Shown: positions 48,049-56,274 of the stretch, piece after piece
Numbering within the stretch: position 1 is the first letter of the stretch
Layout of the letters: each line of letters opens with the position of its first letter
NCBI GenBank assembly: GCA_046484585.1
Contig: JAWOIQ010000096.1
Coordinates: forward strand, 1 to 56,410
Source: JAGXFP01 sp046484585
GTDB lineage: Bacteria > Desulfobacterota > Desulfobulbia > Desulfobulbales > JAGXFP01
Reading direction: 5' to 3'
Length of the DNA stretch: 56,410 nt
Notes under the pieces: model-generated
Seen by the model: the letters and a program-made list of their open reading frames with translations, nothing else
What the model was told of the DNA's origin: nothing
Databases searched by the model: none
Translations under genes and position numbers: made by a program

Positions 48049-48489
48049 ATGAACAACCGCGAGACAATCAGGGCAAGAACCGGACCCGCTTTCCGGCGGA
48101 CGGTGGGACTTTTCAGATCGGTACTGCCGATGCTGGCCGGCATCCTGCTGCTCATCGGCCTGCTCCACCAGTTTTTATCCGACAGTTACCCGAAATGGTT
48201 CAGCGGCAATTACCTGCTCGATCCGCTGATCGGCGCGGTGGCGGGCTCGATCTCCTTCGGCATTCCGATAACCAGTTATGTGGCCGGCGGCGAGCTGCTG
48301 CAGGCCGGGGTCAGCCTGCTGGCGGTGACCGCTTTTGTCATGTCCTGGACCACCGTGGGACTGGTGATGATTCCCATCGAGGCCTCGGAACTGGGCCTGC
48401 GTTTCACCGTGATCCGCAATCTGGTCAATTTCGTTTTTTCCCTCCTGGTGGCGATCGCCACCGTCCTTACCCTGGGATTCCTGCCATGA
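48049..48489 (+). CDS. Permease subunit, N-terminal half-type
   Basis: The 146-residue protein has about four membrane helices (SVLPMLAGILLLIGLLHQFL; LIGAVAGSISFGIPITSYV; VSLLAVTAFVMSWTTVGLVM; FSLLVAIATVLTLGFLP). The GSISFGIPITSYVAGG phrase resembles the substrate-path repeats of the YraQ/DUF318 permease family, here in half length. The stop overlaps the ATG of the next gene (ATGA), so the two halves are made together. The start codon directly follows a MITE-like element that replaces the usual leader. The substrate is unknown; a metal or small anion is plausible from the family. Confidence 0.75.
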   Translation: MNNRETIRARTGPAFRRTVGLFRSVLPMLAGILLLIGLLHQFLSDSYPKWFSGNYLLDPLIGAVAGSISFGIPITSYVAGGELLQAGVSLLAVTAFVMSWTTVGLVMIPIEASELGLRFTVIRNLVNFVFSLLVAIATVLTLGFLP

Positions 48490-49034
48490 CGGCCCACCGG
48501 GACCGCTCCCCGGAAAGGATCGGCGGCAGGGTTAAATTCCTGCTTTTCGTCCTGGGACTATACGGTATCGCCGCCCTCTTCGATCCGGCCCTGGTAATGG
48601 ATGCCTTCGGCTACTTCGCGGTCATGCTTGTCAAGGTGGTGCCGGTTCTGGCCCTGGTCTTCGTGGTCCTGCTGTTGACCAACATCTTTTTGAATCCGGA
48701 GAAAATCCGCCGCCATCTCGGCCGCGAGTCGGGCCTGAAGGGATGGCTGTATGCCGTGGCGGCGAGGCTGTTTATTTCCGGCCCGCCCTATCTGCTCTTC
48801 CCGATGCTGGGCGAATTGAAAAGGCATGGGGCAAGAAACGGGCTGCTGGCCGCCATCCTCTATAACCGCAACGTGAAAATTCATTTCCTTCCCGCCATGG
48901 TCTATTACTTCGGCCTGCGTTACACGGTGGTCCTCTCCTTCTACATCATCTTTTTTTCTCTGATAAACGGCAAGTTCGTGGAACTGCTCGTCGGCGACGA
49001 CAGCCGTCCGGAAACCGGCGGACAAAAAGGCTGA
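48486..49034 (+). CDS. Permease subunit, C-terminal half-type
   Basis: The 182-residue protein has four to five membrane helices (FLLFVLGLYGIAALF; VPVLALVFVVLLLTNIFL; YVVLSFYIIFF-like C-terminal). The SGPPYLLFPMLGELKRHGAR phrase is in the position of the CSCGVMPAAAS loop of full-length permeases, with Pro and Gly kept but no Cys. It is translationally coupled to the first half. The pair probably forms a heterodimeric transporter related to the full-length permease at 53155-54267. Confidence 0.75.
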   Translation: MTAHRDRSPERIGGRVKFLLFVLGLYGIAALFDPALVMDAFGYFAVMLVKVVPVLALVFVVLLLTNIFLNPEKIRRHLGRESGLKGWLYAVAARLFISGPPYLLFPMLGELKRHGARNGLLAAILYNRNVKIHFLPAMVYYFGLRYTVVLSFYIIFFSLINGKFVELLVGDDSRPETGGQKG

Positions 49035-49039
49035 TCCGG

Positions 49040-50545
49040 CTATAACCCCTTGCCGGCCTCCAGGCGATAGACGCCATGCAGATTGCCCTTGGTCCCGGGG
49101 CTGTCGACCGTACTGACCGAAAAAAGGGCCACGGTTGCCCCCGGCGTCGCCAGGGCGGCCCCGGTAGCGGCAAGCTCCGCCCCGGCCAGGTCGATCCTGC
49201 TGGCCGAGGAGCGGATGGCGGTTGCCGCTTCAATCAGGACATTGGTGCCGACCACCTTGGCGCGCTCCAGATCCAGACCGATTTCCCCTCCCCGGATCTC
49301 CGTGTCTTCGAGCACAACCTCCGACCGGGTGATCCCGATGAAGCCGGCCTCAACATTTTTGATCAGAACCCGCCGGCAGCGGTTGATTATTATCTTGTCG
49401 AAACGACCGGAAAAAACCATATCGTCCCGCCCTTCGCAGCTGCCGGTCCGAATCGGCCCGGAGACTGCCGTCCGACCATCTTCCGCGGTCGGCGGCGCCT
49501 CTATTTCAGCCAGCAGAACGCGATTGAATTCGCCGGGCTGATCCCGTAGCGGCACATGGCCGGCCCGCTCGATAATCCGCAGTCGGCTGACCGGCAGTTT
49601 CCCCGCCAGCAGCTTAGCGGTCCGCAGCGGTGAGACGTCGTCATCCCTGCCCCAGATTATCGAGGTGGGGACTTTATTGCCGGCGAGATGGGCGGTGAAA
49701 TCCTCCTGCACCAGGGCCAGGCTGGCAATGGCCTGGGGATTGCCGCCCAGAAGGAATTTCCGCAACCACGGGTAGCCGATGATGGTTTCAAGGCCCAGGT
49801 CCGTCTTGGCGAACTCCAGATTCTCCATGGTGTTGCCGGCAAATTTATTGAGGGCGTGGAGGGGTTTTTCCAAAGGTTTCTGGATCAACCCGGGCAAACC
49901 CTTGCGGCGGGGTTCCGGCTCCTCGAACCGGACGAAATTTTTCGACAGGGCAATCCGATGCAGAATCCCCGCCGCATCGACCACGACCAGATGATCGACG
50001 GTCTCGGGATAGATCGAGGCATATCGCAGAACCAGGGCGCCGCCCAGGGAATGGCCGAGAAGGATCACCGGTCCGGTACTGTTCTCCCGGATCACCCAGT
50101 GCAGGAACTCTCCGTAGCGCTCCGGCGAGTAGAGGGCGGTGCCTTGTCCGGATTTGCCGAAACCCGGCAGGTCAAAGGCGATGACATGAAATTTCTCCGC
50201 CAAAAGCCCGATCAGATCGTGCCAGAGAAGAGAGGCCTCTTCTCCGACCCCATGCACAAGGACGATGGTCCGCTTGTTGCCCTTTCCGGCTTCTTGGAAA
50301 TAGGTCCGGCAGTTAAAAACCGGATCACGGGCATAACTTTCCGAAATAACCGGTGCCGCGGATGCCGCGATCGCAGCCGCCTCCACGGGCAGCGCCGATG
50401 CCAGACATAGGGATAAAACTGCTAACCCTGAAAAAAATAGCCGGTTAATTCGGCTAATCCCGGTTTTTATGGGAGTGAACAGATAGCGACATTTCATATG
50501 ATGATTCCCGGCCCTCGACTTAACGGCCACCTTTTTCCGTTCCAT
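49040..50545 (-). CDS. Secreted alpha/beta hydrolase with a beta-helix-like C-terminal tail
   Basis: The 501-residue protein has an N-terminal export signal (FSGLAVLSLCLASALPVEAAA) and an alpha/beta hydrolase domain: nucleophile in GHSLGG near 165, Asp in GRDDDVSP near 301, His in AGHVPLRD near 330. The last 130 residues are repetitive short strands (VLIKNVEAGFIGITRSEVVL; LEDTEIRGGEIGLDLERA) like a right-handed beta-helix. That tail is unusual for esterases or lipases and may bind polysaccharide or the cell surface. The start is uncertain: 50545 or the ATG at 50497. It is convergent with the permease genes. The substrate is unknown. Confidence 0.8.
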   Translation of the reverse strand: MERKKVAVKSRAGNHHMKCRYLFTPIKTGISRINRLFFSGLAVLSLCLASALPVEAAAIAASAAPVISESYARDPVFNCRTYFQEAGKGNKRTIVLVHGVGEEASLLWHDLIGLLAEKFHVIAFDLPGFGKSGQGTALYSPERYGEFLHWVIRENSTGPVILLGHSLGGALVLRYASIYPETVDHLVVVDAAGILHRIALSKNFVRFEEPEPRRKGLPGLIQKPLEKPLHALNKFAGNTMENLEFAKTDLGLETIIGYPWLRKFLLGGNPQAIASLALVQEDFTAHLAGNKVPTSIIWGRDDDVSPLRTAKLLAGKLPVSRLRIIERAGHVPLRDQPGEFNRVLLAEIEAPPTAEDGRTAVSGPIRTGSCEGRDDMVFSGRFDKIIINRCRRVLIKNVEAGFIGITRSEVVLEDTEIRGGEIGLDLERAKVVGTNVLIEAATAIRSSASRIDLAGAELAATGAALATPGATVALFSVSTVDSPGTKGNLHGVYRLEAGKGL

Positions 50546-50681
50546 TCATCCAGATTATTCACGGCATCCCACGCCGGCAATCTGTTTCGAATTTAGGGGT
50601 TTTAATTTCATTGGCTTTGAATCGGGTGATTAAATTGGCGCGAATTCCACTTCTTAACTCCGACATCGGATTCAAGAAAAG

Positions 50682-51542
50682 TTAATCCTTCCAGACCGAC
50701 AGAGCCCGGCTGTACACCTCGGATCGGGATATGTTCAGATCAACCGCGACCTTCCGGCATACATCCCGCATGGAAAGATCGGATTGATCCCGATACCAGA
50801 CCAGAATATCCTCAAGTTCACCTCCGGTCGGACCTTCGTTTTCAGAGGCGGCCGGGCCGACGATCACCACAAACTCGCCCTTGATCCGGGGCCGGGCGGC
50901 CAGATCGTCAAGAACCGAAGAAAGACGCGCATGGAACAGTTCTTCATGGAGCTTGGTCAGCTCACGACCAAGAAAAACGGGACGGTCCCCGAAAACATCG
51001 AGACATTCCTGCAGGGATTTGATTATTCGGCGGGGCGATTCATAGAAGACCAGGGGACGGCCCGTCTCCAGCAAACCAAGGAGGAGACGGCGTCGTTCGC
51101 CTTTCTTGCCGGGCAAAAAACCGACAAAGAGAAAGCCCCCCTCTTCAAGACCTGCCACGCTGACCGCGGCGGTCAGGGCCGACGGACCGGGGATCGGCAC
51201 AACCCGGATCCCCTCGCCAATGGCCTGCCGGACCAGAATGGCCCCCGGGTCGGACACCGCCGGCGTACCCGCGTCGGAGACCAGCGCCACATCCTCCCCC
51301 CCGAGTAATTTTTCGATAACCTGCCGGGAGCGGCTGAACTCCTGCCCCTTATAGTAGCTGACCAGAGGGGTATGAATATCGAGACTGGCCAGCAGCTTTC
51401 TGGTATGCCTGGTGTCCTCGGCCGCGATCAGGGCTACCTCGCCCAGAATCCGGATTGCCCTCCGGGTGATATCCTCCAGATTACCGATCGGGGTGGCCAC
51501 CACATAGAGCACGCCGGGACCTTCACCCTCAGCGGATTTCAC
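50682..51542 (-). CDS. rsmI: 16S rRNA (cytidine-1402-2'-O)-methyltransferase
   Basis: This 286-residue enzyme of the tetrapyrrole-methylase fold 2'-O-methylates C1402 in the ribosomal P site. It has the family phrases VVATPIGNLEDITRRA, AEDTRHTRKLL, VSDAGTPAVSDPG (the SAM loop) and FVGFLPGKKGERR, and a C-terminal helical domain. The start codon overlaps the stop of the upstream kinase gene (51539-51542). Length and motifs are normal. Confidence 0.95.
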   Translation of the reverse strand: MKSAEGEGPGVLYVVATPIGNLEDITRRAIRILGEVALIAAEDTRHTRKLLASLDIHTPLVSYYKGQEFSRSRQVIEKLLGGEDVALVSDAGTPAVSDPGAILVRQAIGEGIRVVPIPGPSALTAAVSVAGLEEGGFLFVGFLPGKKGERRRLLLGLLETGRPLVFYESPRRIIKSLQECLDVFGDRPVFLGRELTKLHEELFHARLSSVLDDLAARPRIKGEFVVIVGPAASENEGPTGGELEDILVWYRDQSDLSMRDVCRKVAVDLNISRSEVYSRALSVWKD

Positions 51543-52366
51543 CCCCGATTCCCCTTGACCGGCATCCGCAGGATAAAACAGGTCCGTCCGGGCGAACTCT
51601 CGCAGGTTAATTTTCCGCCTGCATTCCGGGCCAGGATTCGGGCCAGATAAAGGCCCATGCCCAAACGGTCTTGCCTGGTCGTGTAAAACGACGCAAAGAC
51701 GTTTTCCCGTTCGCCGGCCTCGATGCCGGAACCGTTATCGCATACCCCGATGACGATTTCATCGTTTTGAACCGCGGCATTAATTGAGATCTCCGGCACG
51801 GCGGCCTCGGCACCATTTTCGGCCAGGGCCAGGGAAGCATTCTCCAGAAGAGCGGCCAGAATCTGGTGGAGCTCGAGACGATGGCCGGTCAACTCGGGAA
51901 GATTATCGGCCAACTCCAGGGTTTTCTTGATTCGGTGCTTGAAGAAACCATCCGAATTCAAAAACTCCAGTTCAAGCTCGATTACCGTCCCGAGGTCATA
52001 GGTTTCGGTGACGGATGATCCCCCAATCTCCCTGCTGACCAGGGAGGTGCGCTTTAAGGTCTTCTGGAGAATGTCGACCTCATCGGCCAGCAGCTTGATC
52101 AGATCACCACGTCCCGCCAGCATTTTTCGCAAATTGGCGATCTTCTCATGCTTTTCTTCCGGGTTTTCGGCGCGGTCGATTTCGTCAAGGGCCGCATCCG
52201 CCTGTTTAAACATCATGTTCAGCAACTCGGTCTGCATCATAAAGGCCTGCCCCACCCCGTTAAGGTTGTGGATTATGCCCCTGAACTGCCGGCCGACCGC
52301 GGCATCAAATCCGTAACGGATGAAAGCCGCTTCCCATTTTTTGTCATCCGGGAAAGTTGTGGCCAT
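51539..52366 (-). CDS. Atypical cytosolic histidine kinase
   Basis: The 275-residue protein has a divergent dimerisation region with candidate H33 (FRGIIHNLNGVGQ), a long helical pair, then an ATPase domain: N-box LAALLENASLAL, G1 DNGSGI, G2 GMGLYLAR. There is no sensor or membrane domain, so input must come from a partner protein. It is translationally coupled to rsmI. The cognate regulator is not visible. H33 as the phosphate site is an inference from its place before the ATPase domain. Confidence 0.8.
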   Translation of the reverse strand: MATTFPDDKKWEAAFIRYGFDAAVGRQFRGIIHNLNGVGQAFMMQTELLNMMFKQADAALDEIDRAENPEEKHEKIANLRKMLAGRGDLIKLLADEVDILQKTLKRTSLVSREIGGSSVTETYDLGTVIELELEFLNSDGFFKHRIKKTLELADNLPELTGHRLELHQILAALLENASLALAENGAEAAVPEISINAAVQNDEIVIGVCDNGSGIEAGERENVFASFYTTRQDRLGMGLYLARILARNAGGKLTCESSPGRTCFILRMPVKGNRG

Positions 52367-52502
52367 TTTAAATACCCTCTTTGGTTAACAGTTATCTCAG
52401 CAGGTTTCCGTTCAAATTCCGGGAAATAATATTCCCGACATGTTCAACCAATATTCGCTTAAATGCAAGATTTTTAATACAGAAGGGGGTCTCTACTTTA
52501 TT

Positions 52503-52547
52503 TTGACACTTGGCCCCGTTTGCTGTTATTGTCTGAGCATATACTCA
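52503..52547 (+). promoter_or_regulatory. arsR-family promoter with overlapping operator
   Basis: TTGACA (52503-52508), an 18-bp spacer and TATTGT (52527-52532) make a good housekeeping promoter. TGAGCATATACTCA (52534-52547) right after it is an inverted repeat like SmtB/ArsR operators. Binding there would block the polymerase until metal releases the repressor. Confidence 0.65.
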
Positions 52548-52563
52548 TACACAAAGGTATCAG

Positions 52564-52932
52564 ATGAACAAACCCCAGGAAGACGCCTGTCTATGCCGGA
52601 TAATCCATACCGACCGGGTTGAAAAAGCCCGCCGCGCCGCGCTTAAGACGAGGGAGCACGAAAGACTGACCAATATATTCAAGGCCATGGGCGATCCGAC
52701 CCGTTTACGGATCCTGCTCGCTTTGTCCCAGGAAGAGATGTGCGTCTGCGACCTGGCCGCCTTCCTGGAGATTACCGAGTCGGCCGTCAGCCACCAGCTG
52801 CGGATGCTCCGTCAGCTCTATCTGGTCTCCAACCGCCGCCAGGGTCCGGTCCTTTATTACCGCTTAAGCGACGAACATATCAGCCGGTTGATCGCTATCG
52901 GCCTTGAACATCTCAGGGACCTGAATCCGTGA
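52564..52932 (+). CDS. ArsR/SmtB-family metal-sensing repressor
   Basis: The 122-residue winged-helix protein has the ArsR pattern FKAMGDPTRLRILLALSQEEM, then CVCDL (C60, C62) in the recognition-helix region, and an N-terminal C9-L-C11. These four cysteines resemble the thiol site of CadC-type sensors for soft metals (Cd, Pb, Zn) or As. It should repress its own promoter and the Cu/Zn-type permease gene downstream. Its last codons (CTG AAT CCG TGA) are the terminal inverted repeat of MITE B, so the C-terminus was set by that insertion. Relatives may continue further. Confidence 0.88.
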   Translation: MNKPQEDACLCRIIHTDRVEKARRAALKTREHERLTNIFKAMGDPTRLRILLALSQEEMCVCDLAAFLEITESAVSHQLRMLRQLYLVSNRRQGPVLYYRLSDEHISRLIAIGLEHLRDLNP

Positions 52933-53138
52933 CGGCTTTGTGGGGAATTTCACTTTATCCGTTTGTAATTGCATTAGATAATGGTTTCCCCCTGGATTGC
53001 CTGGTTCACACCGCCGCCCTGCGGGGCGCCCGATAACGGCGCATCTGCTGTGTTGGCAACTCGTTGATATACCATTAGTATTATCAACATTGATGTCGCC
53101 TTGCATCTGCACCGTTCTCGAACGCTCACGGATTCAGG
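52920..53138 (-). mobile_element. MITE-like element B with CTGAATCCGTGA terminal inverted repeats
   Basis: Inverted 13-bp ends at 52920-52932 and 53126-53138 enclose 219 bp. About 130 bp next to the right end match element A in reverse orientation almost base for base, including a GC-rich hairpin and TTGGCAACTCGTTGATATAC. The left end supplies the arsR stop codon, and the right end lies 16 bp before the permease ATG. It lacks the nested palindromic element that A carries. Confidence 0.85.
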
Positions 53139-53154
53139 AGGGAATAAAGATCCA

Positions 53155-54267
53155 ATGACTTTTATCATTAACGTTTTATCGGCATCCTGGGACCTTCTCC
53201 TGGACGCCTCCGTCTATATTCTCTTCGGCATCGTTATCGCCGGGCTGCTGAAGAGCTTCCTGTCCACGGAGTACGTGGCCAGACATCTCGGCCGGGGCCG
53301 CTTCGGCCCTGTCTTTAAGGCGGCGCTGTTCGGTATCCCTATACCTCTCTGTTCCTGCGGAGTAATGCCCGCCGCCGCCTCCCTCAAAAAACAGGGCGCC
53401 AATAACGGCGCGACCATCGCTTTCCTGATCTCCACCCCGGAATCGGGGGTCGACTCGATCAGCGTCACTTATGCCCTGCTCGACCCGATCATGACAGTGG
53501 CCCGGCCGGTCGCCGCCTTCATAAGCGCCGTGACGGCCGGTATCATCGAAAGCTTGTTCGGGCGGGAAGCAAAGCCGAGCCCGCCGCCACTGATCACCTT
53601 GCCGGGCGGCGGTCCCGGCCCGAGCGGTAATGGCGCCAACGATCAGGGAATTTTTGTCAGGGTCGAGGCAAGTCTCAGATACGCATTTGTCGAATTGTGG
53701 GGCGATCTGGCAATCTGGTTTGCTTTCGGCCTGGTACTGAGCGGGATCATCACCGTCTGGATCCCCCAGGAAATATTTATTAACTATCTTGGCGGCGGCA
53801 TCACCTCAATGCTGGTAATGCTGGCAGCGGGCATTCCGATCTACATCTGCGCCTCCGCCTCGACCCCGATCGCCGCCGCCCTGATCCTCAAGGGGGTCAG
53901 CCCCGGCGCCGCTCTGGTCTTCCTGCTGGTCGGCCCCGCCACCAATATGGCCTCCCTCTCCATCCTCACCGGCCTGATGGGCAAAAGGACCACCCTTCGC
54001 TATCTTCTGGTGCTTTCGGTAACCAGCGTCACTTTCGGGCTGCTCCTGGACAAGGTCTACCAGTGGAGCAATATTTCCGCCCAGGCCGTGGTCGGCCAGG
54101 CCGGGGCGATCATGCCATACCCCATCCAACTGGCAGGCGCCATTCTTCTGCTCATTCTCTCGGCAAAGCCTTTTTATCTGGCAAGCCGCAGGCTGTTCTC
54201 CCGATTCGGCGCCCCGGGCGAGGGGGATAACGGCTGCGGCTGCTCCGACGGAAGTTGTCGGGAATAG
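53155..54267 (+). CDS. SO_0444-type Cu/Zn efflux permease
   Basis: The 370-residue protein has about eight membrane helices and two copies of the family loop: CSCGVMPAAASLKKQGANNG with STPESGVDS, and ICASASTPIAAALILKG with VGPATNMAS. The C-terminus is Cys-rich (NGCGCSDGSCRE), a likely metal-binding tail. The ATG at 53155 is chosen because AGGAGG lies 12 bases upstream at the MITE edge. It is regulated with the ArsR-type sensor just upstream. It should export a soft metal from the cytosol. Confidence 0.88.
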   Translation: MTFIINVLSASWDLLLDASVYILFGIVIAGLLKSFLSTEYVARHLGRGRFGPVFKAALFGIPIPLCSCGVMPAAASLKKQGANNGATIAFLISTPESGVDSISVTYALLDPIMTVARPVAAFISAVTAGIIESLFGREAKPSPPPLITLPGGGPGPSGNGANDQGIFVRVEASLRYAFVELWGDLAIWFAFGLVLSGIITVWIPQEIFINYLGGGITSMLVMLAAGIPIYICASASTPIAAALILKGVSPGAALVFLLVGPATNMASLSILTGLMGKRTTLRYLLVLSVTSVTFGLLLDKVYQWSNISAQAVVGQAGAIMPYPIQLAGAILLLILSAKPFYLASRRLFSRFGAPGEGDNGCGCSDGSCRE

Positions 54268-54672
54268 CCGGATTCAGTTAGGTCTGTCCGGAAATGAGTA
54301 TTTTTGTCCGATAACGAAGCAAGGACGTCGGAAAGCACAGCGTACTTTGGGTACGTGAGCCCTTCCGATTCTGCAACGACGAAGTTATCGGGCAAAAGAC
54401 CATTATGGGCGGACACCAGTAAGACAACCAAACTTCCCGGCCGAATGGGCAATCTTTGCCTCCACTGAATTTTCCAGGATAAAAACCCACAACCACCTGT
54501 TCTTTTCCAGCAATTTCACGATATAATTTTTTATATACCGGATATTTCAGGTCAACCGGGATTGCCTCCCCGGATTGCTATCAGGAATCTGCGATATCCG
54601 TCCGGTGCAGCGCCTGCAAGGACAATGGTTGATTTGTCCCCCTTACAAATCGAGAATTACGGTGGACGTAAA
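54268..54672. other. Intergenic region with a long palindromic element
   Basis: The first part is filled by the palindromic element (54285-54415). The rest, to the next gene start, has an AT-rich block (54515-54545) that may hold the promoter of the downstream sugar-phosphatase gene. No small gene is supported. Confidence 0.5.
54285..54415. repeat. 131-bp palindromic MITE-like element
   Basis: Nested inverted repeats: TGTCCG/CGGACA at the ends, CCGATAAC/GTTATCGG inside (54308-54315 and 54384-54391), TCGGAA/TTCCGA, and a GTAC-TTTGG-GTAC centre. The whole can fold into one long stem. It encodes no protein and has no clear target duplication. Confidence 0.7.
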
Positions 54673-56274
54673 ATGGTCTGCGAACAACCTGCATTCAATA
54701 TAAGCAAAGATAAATTCGATGGCATCCTCTTCGATCTGGACGGAGTGATCACCAAGACCGCGAATGTGCATGCAGCCTCCTGGAAGAAACTCTTCGACGA
54801 ATATCTGGAGGGGCGGGCCGGGCCAGACGGGAAGTGGCAGCCCTTCGACCTCGATTCCGATTACAGCGCCTATGTTGACGGCAAGCCGCGCTATGACGGG
54901 GTTGAGAGCTTCCTAAAATCCCGGGGCATCGCTTTGCCTTTCGGCAACCCGGATGATCCCGTCGACGCCGGGACGGTCTGCGGCCTGGGCAACAAAAAGA
55001 ATCAAATTTTTAACGAGCATCTGCAAAGCCATGGCGTCGAACGTTATGAGATTGCCGTTGAACTGATCCGCCTGCTCAAGAAAAACGGCTTCAAGACCGG
55101 GGTTGTCTCTTCCAGCAAAAATTGCCGGACCGTGCTTAAGGCCGCCGGCATCGAAGAGTTGTTCGATGTGCGGGTCGATGGCGTCGTTTCCGAACAACTC
55201 GGCCTGAACGGCAAACCGGCGCCGGATATTTTCCTGGAAGCAGCCCGGCGCCTTGAGACACCCCCCGCCCAGGCAATCGTCCTGGAGGACGCCATATCCG
55301 GAGTTCAGGCCGGCAGCCGCGGCCATTTCGGCTGCGTTATCGGCGTGGACAGAAGCGGCCGCGCCGAAGCCTTGCGGGAACAGGGGGCCGATGTGGTGGT
55401 AAAGGTCCTCTCCGAACTTACGGTGGAAGGGCAAATTCCCATTTGGGAACAAGACATGGAAGAGCTGCCGTCGGCGCTTGCCTCCCTCCCTGAAATCAGG
55501 AATCTTCTCGCAGCCGGGCAAGCTTTTATTGCCCTTGACTATGACGGCACCTTATCTCCGATCGTCGAGAGTCCCGAACTGGCGATTCTGTCCGATGAAA
55601 TGCGCGCCGCCGTCGCGGCCCTTGCCGACAAAGCGGTGGTGGCGGTAATCAGCGGCCGCGACCTGAGCAATGTCAGGGAACTTGTCTCCATCGACAATCT
55701 GTTCTACGCGGGAAGCCACGGCTTTGAGATCTCCGGTCCCGCCGGCCGGCGACTCGGTTCCCGGCAGGGCGTTAAATTTCTGCCGGTTCTTGATCGCGCC
55801 GAACAAAAACTCCGAACCCTGTTGGACAACACCCCCGGCACCCTGGTCGAACGCAAAAAATTTTCCATCGCGATCCATTTTCGGAAGGTGGCTGAGGAGA
55901 GACTGCCGGAGGTGGAAGCGGCGGTCGCTCAAGTCCTGGAAACCCATGCCGGGCTTCGCAGAAGTTCAGGTAAAAAAATCTTCGAGCTGCAACCGGAAAT
56001 CGACTGGCACAAGGGTAAGGCACTGTGCTGGTTGATGGAGGCCCTTGACCTGAACCGGCCCGAGGTTCTGCCCTTCTACCTCGGCGACGACCTTACCGAC
56101 GAAGACGCATTCGGGGTTCTCCAGTCCGGAGGAATCGGCGTGGTCGTAAAGGGCGACGAAGCGGATGCGGCCCCACGCACTTCGAGAGCTCGATATGTTC
56201 TGGAAGATTGTCGACAGGTCAGGGATTTTTTAGAAGCGCTAACCGGAATGCTCCAGGAGAATACCGATGAGTAA
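54673..56274 (+). CDS. Beta-phosphoglucomutase/trehalose-6-phosphate phosphatase fusion
   Basis: From the ATG at 54673 the protein has 533 residues. The first part (about 10-245) is a HAD beta-phosphoglucomutase: FDGILFDLDGVITKT, KKNGFKTGVVSSSKN, VLEDAISGVQAGSRG. The second (about 270-530) is a HAD trehalose-6-phosphatase: IALDYDGTLSPI, AVISGRDL, FYLGDDLTDEDAF. Earlier in-frame starts (54562, 54625) are possible but add no family sequence. Beta-glucose-1-phosphate from a phosphorylase would become glucose-6-phosphate, while the phosphatase makes free trehalose. The stop overlaps a GH65 phosphorylase gene, so all three activities belong to trehalose turnover. Confidence 0.88.
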   Translation: MVCEQPAFNISKDKFDGILFDLDGVITKTANVHAASWKKLFDEYLEGRAGPDGKWQPFDLDSDYSAYVDGKPRYDGVESFLKSRGIALPFGNPDDPVDAGTVCGLGNKKNQIFNEHLQSHGVERYEIAVELIRLLKKNGFKTGVVSSSKNCRTVLKAAGIEELFDVRVDGVVSEQLGLNGKPAPDIFLEAARRLETPPAQAIVLEDAISGVQAGSRGHFGCVIGVDRSGRAEALREQGADVVVKVLSELTVEGQIPIWEQDMEELPSALASLPEIRNLLAAGQAFIALDYDGTLSPIVESPELAILSDEMRAAVAALADKAVVAVISGRDLSNVRELVSIDNLFYAGSHGFEISGPAGRRLGSRQGVKFLPVLDRAEQKLRTLLDNTPGTLVERKKFSIAIHFRKVAEERLPEVEAAVAQVLETHAGLRRSSGKKIFELQPEIDWHKGKALCWLMEALDLNRPEVLPFYLGDDLTDEDAFGVLQSGGIGVVVKGDEADAAPRTSRARYVLEDCRQVRDFLEALTGMLQENTDE

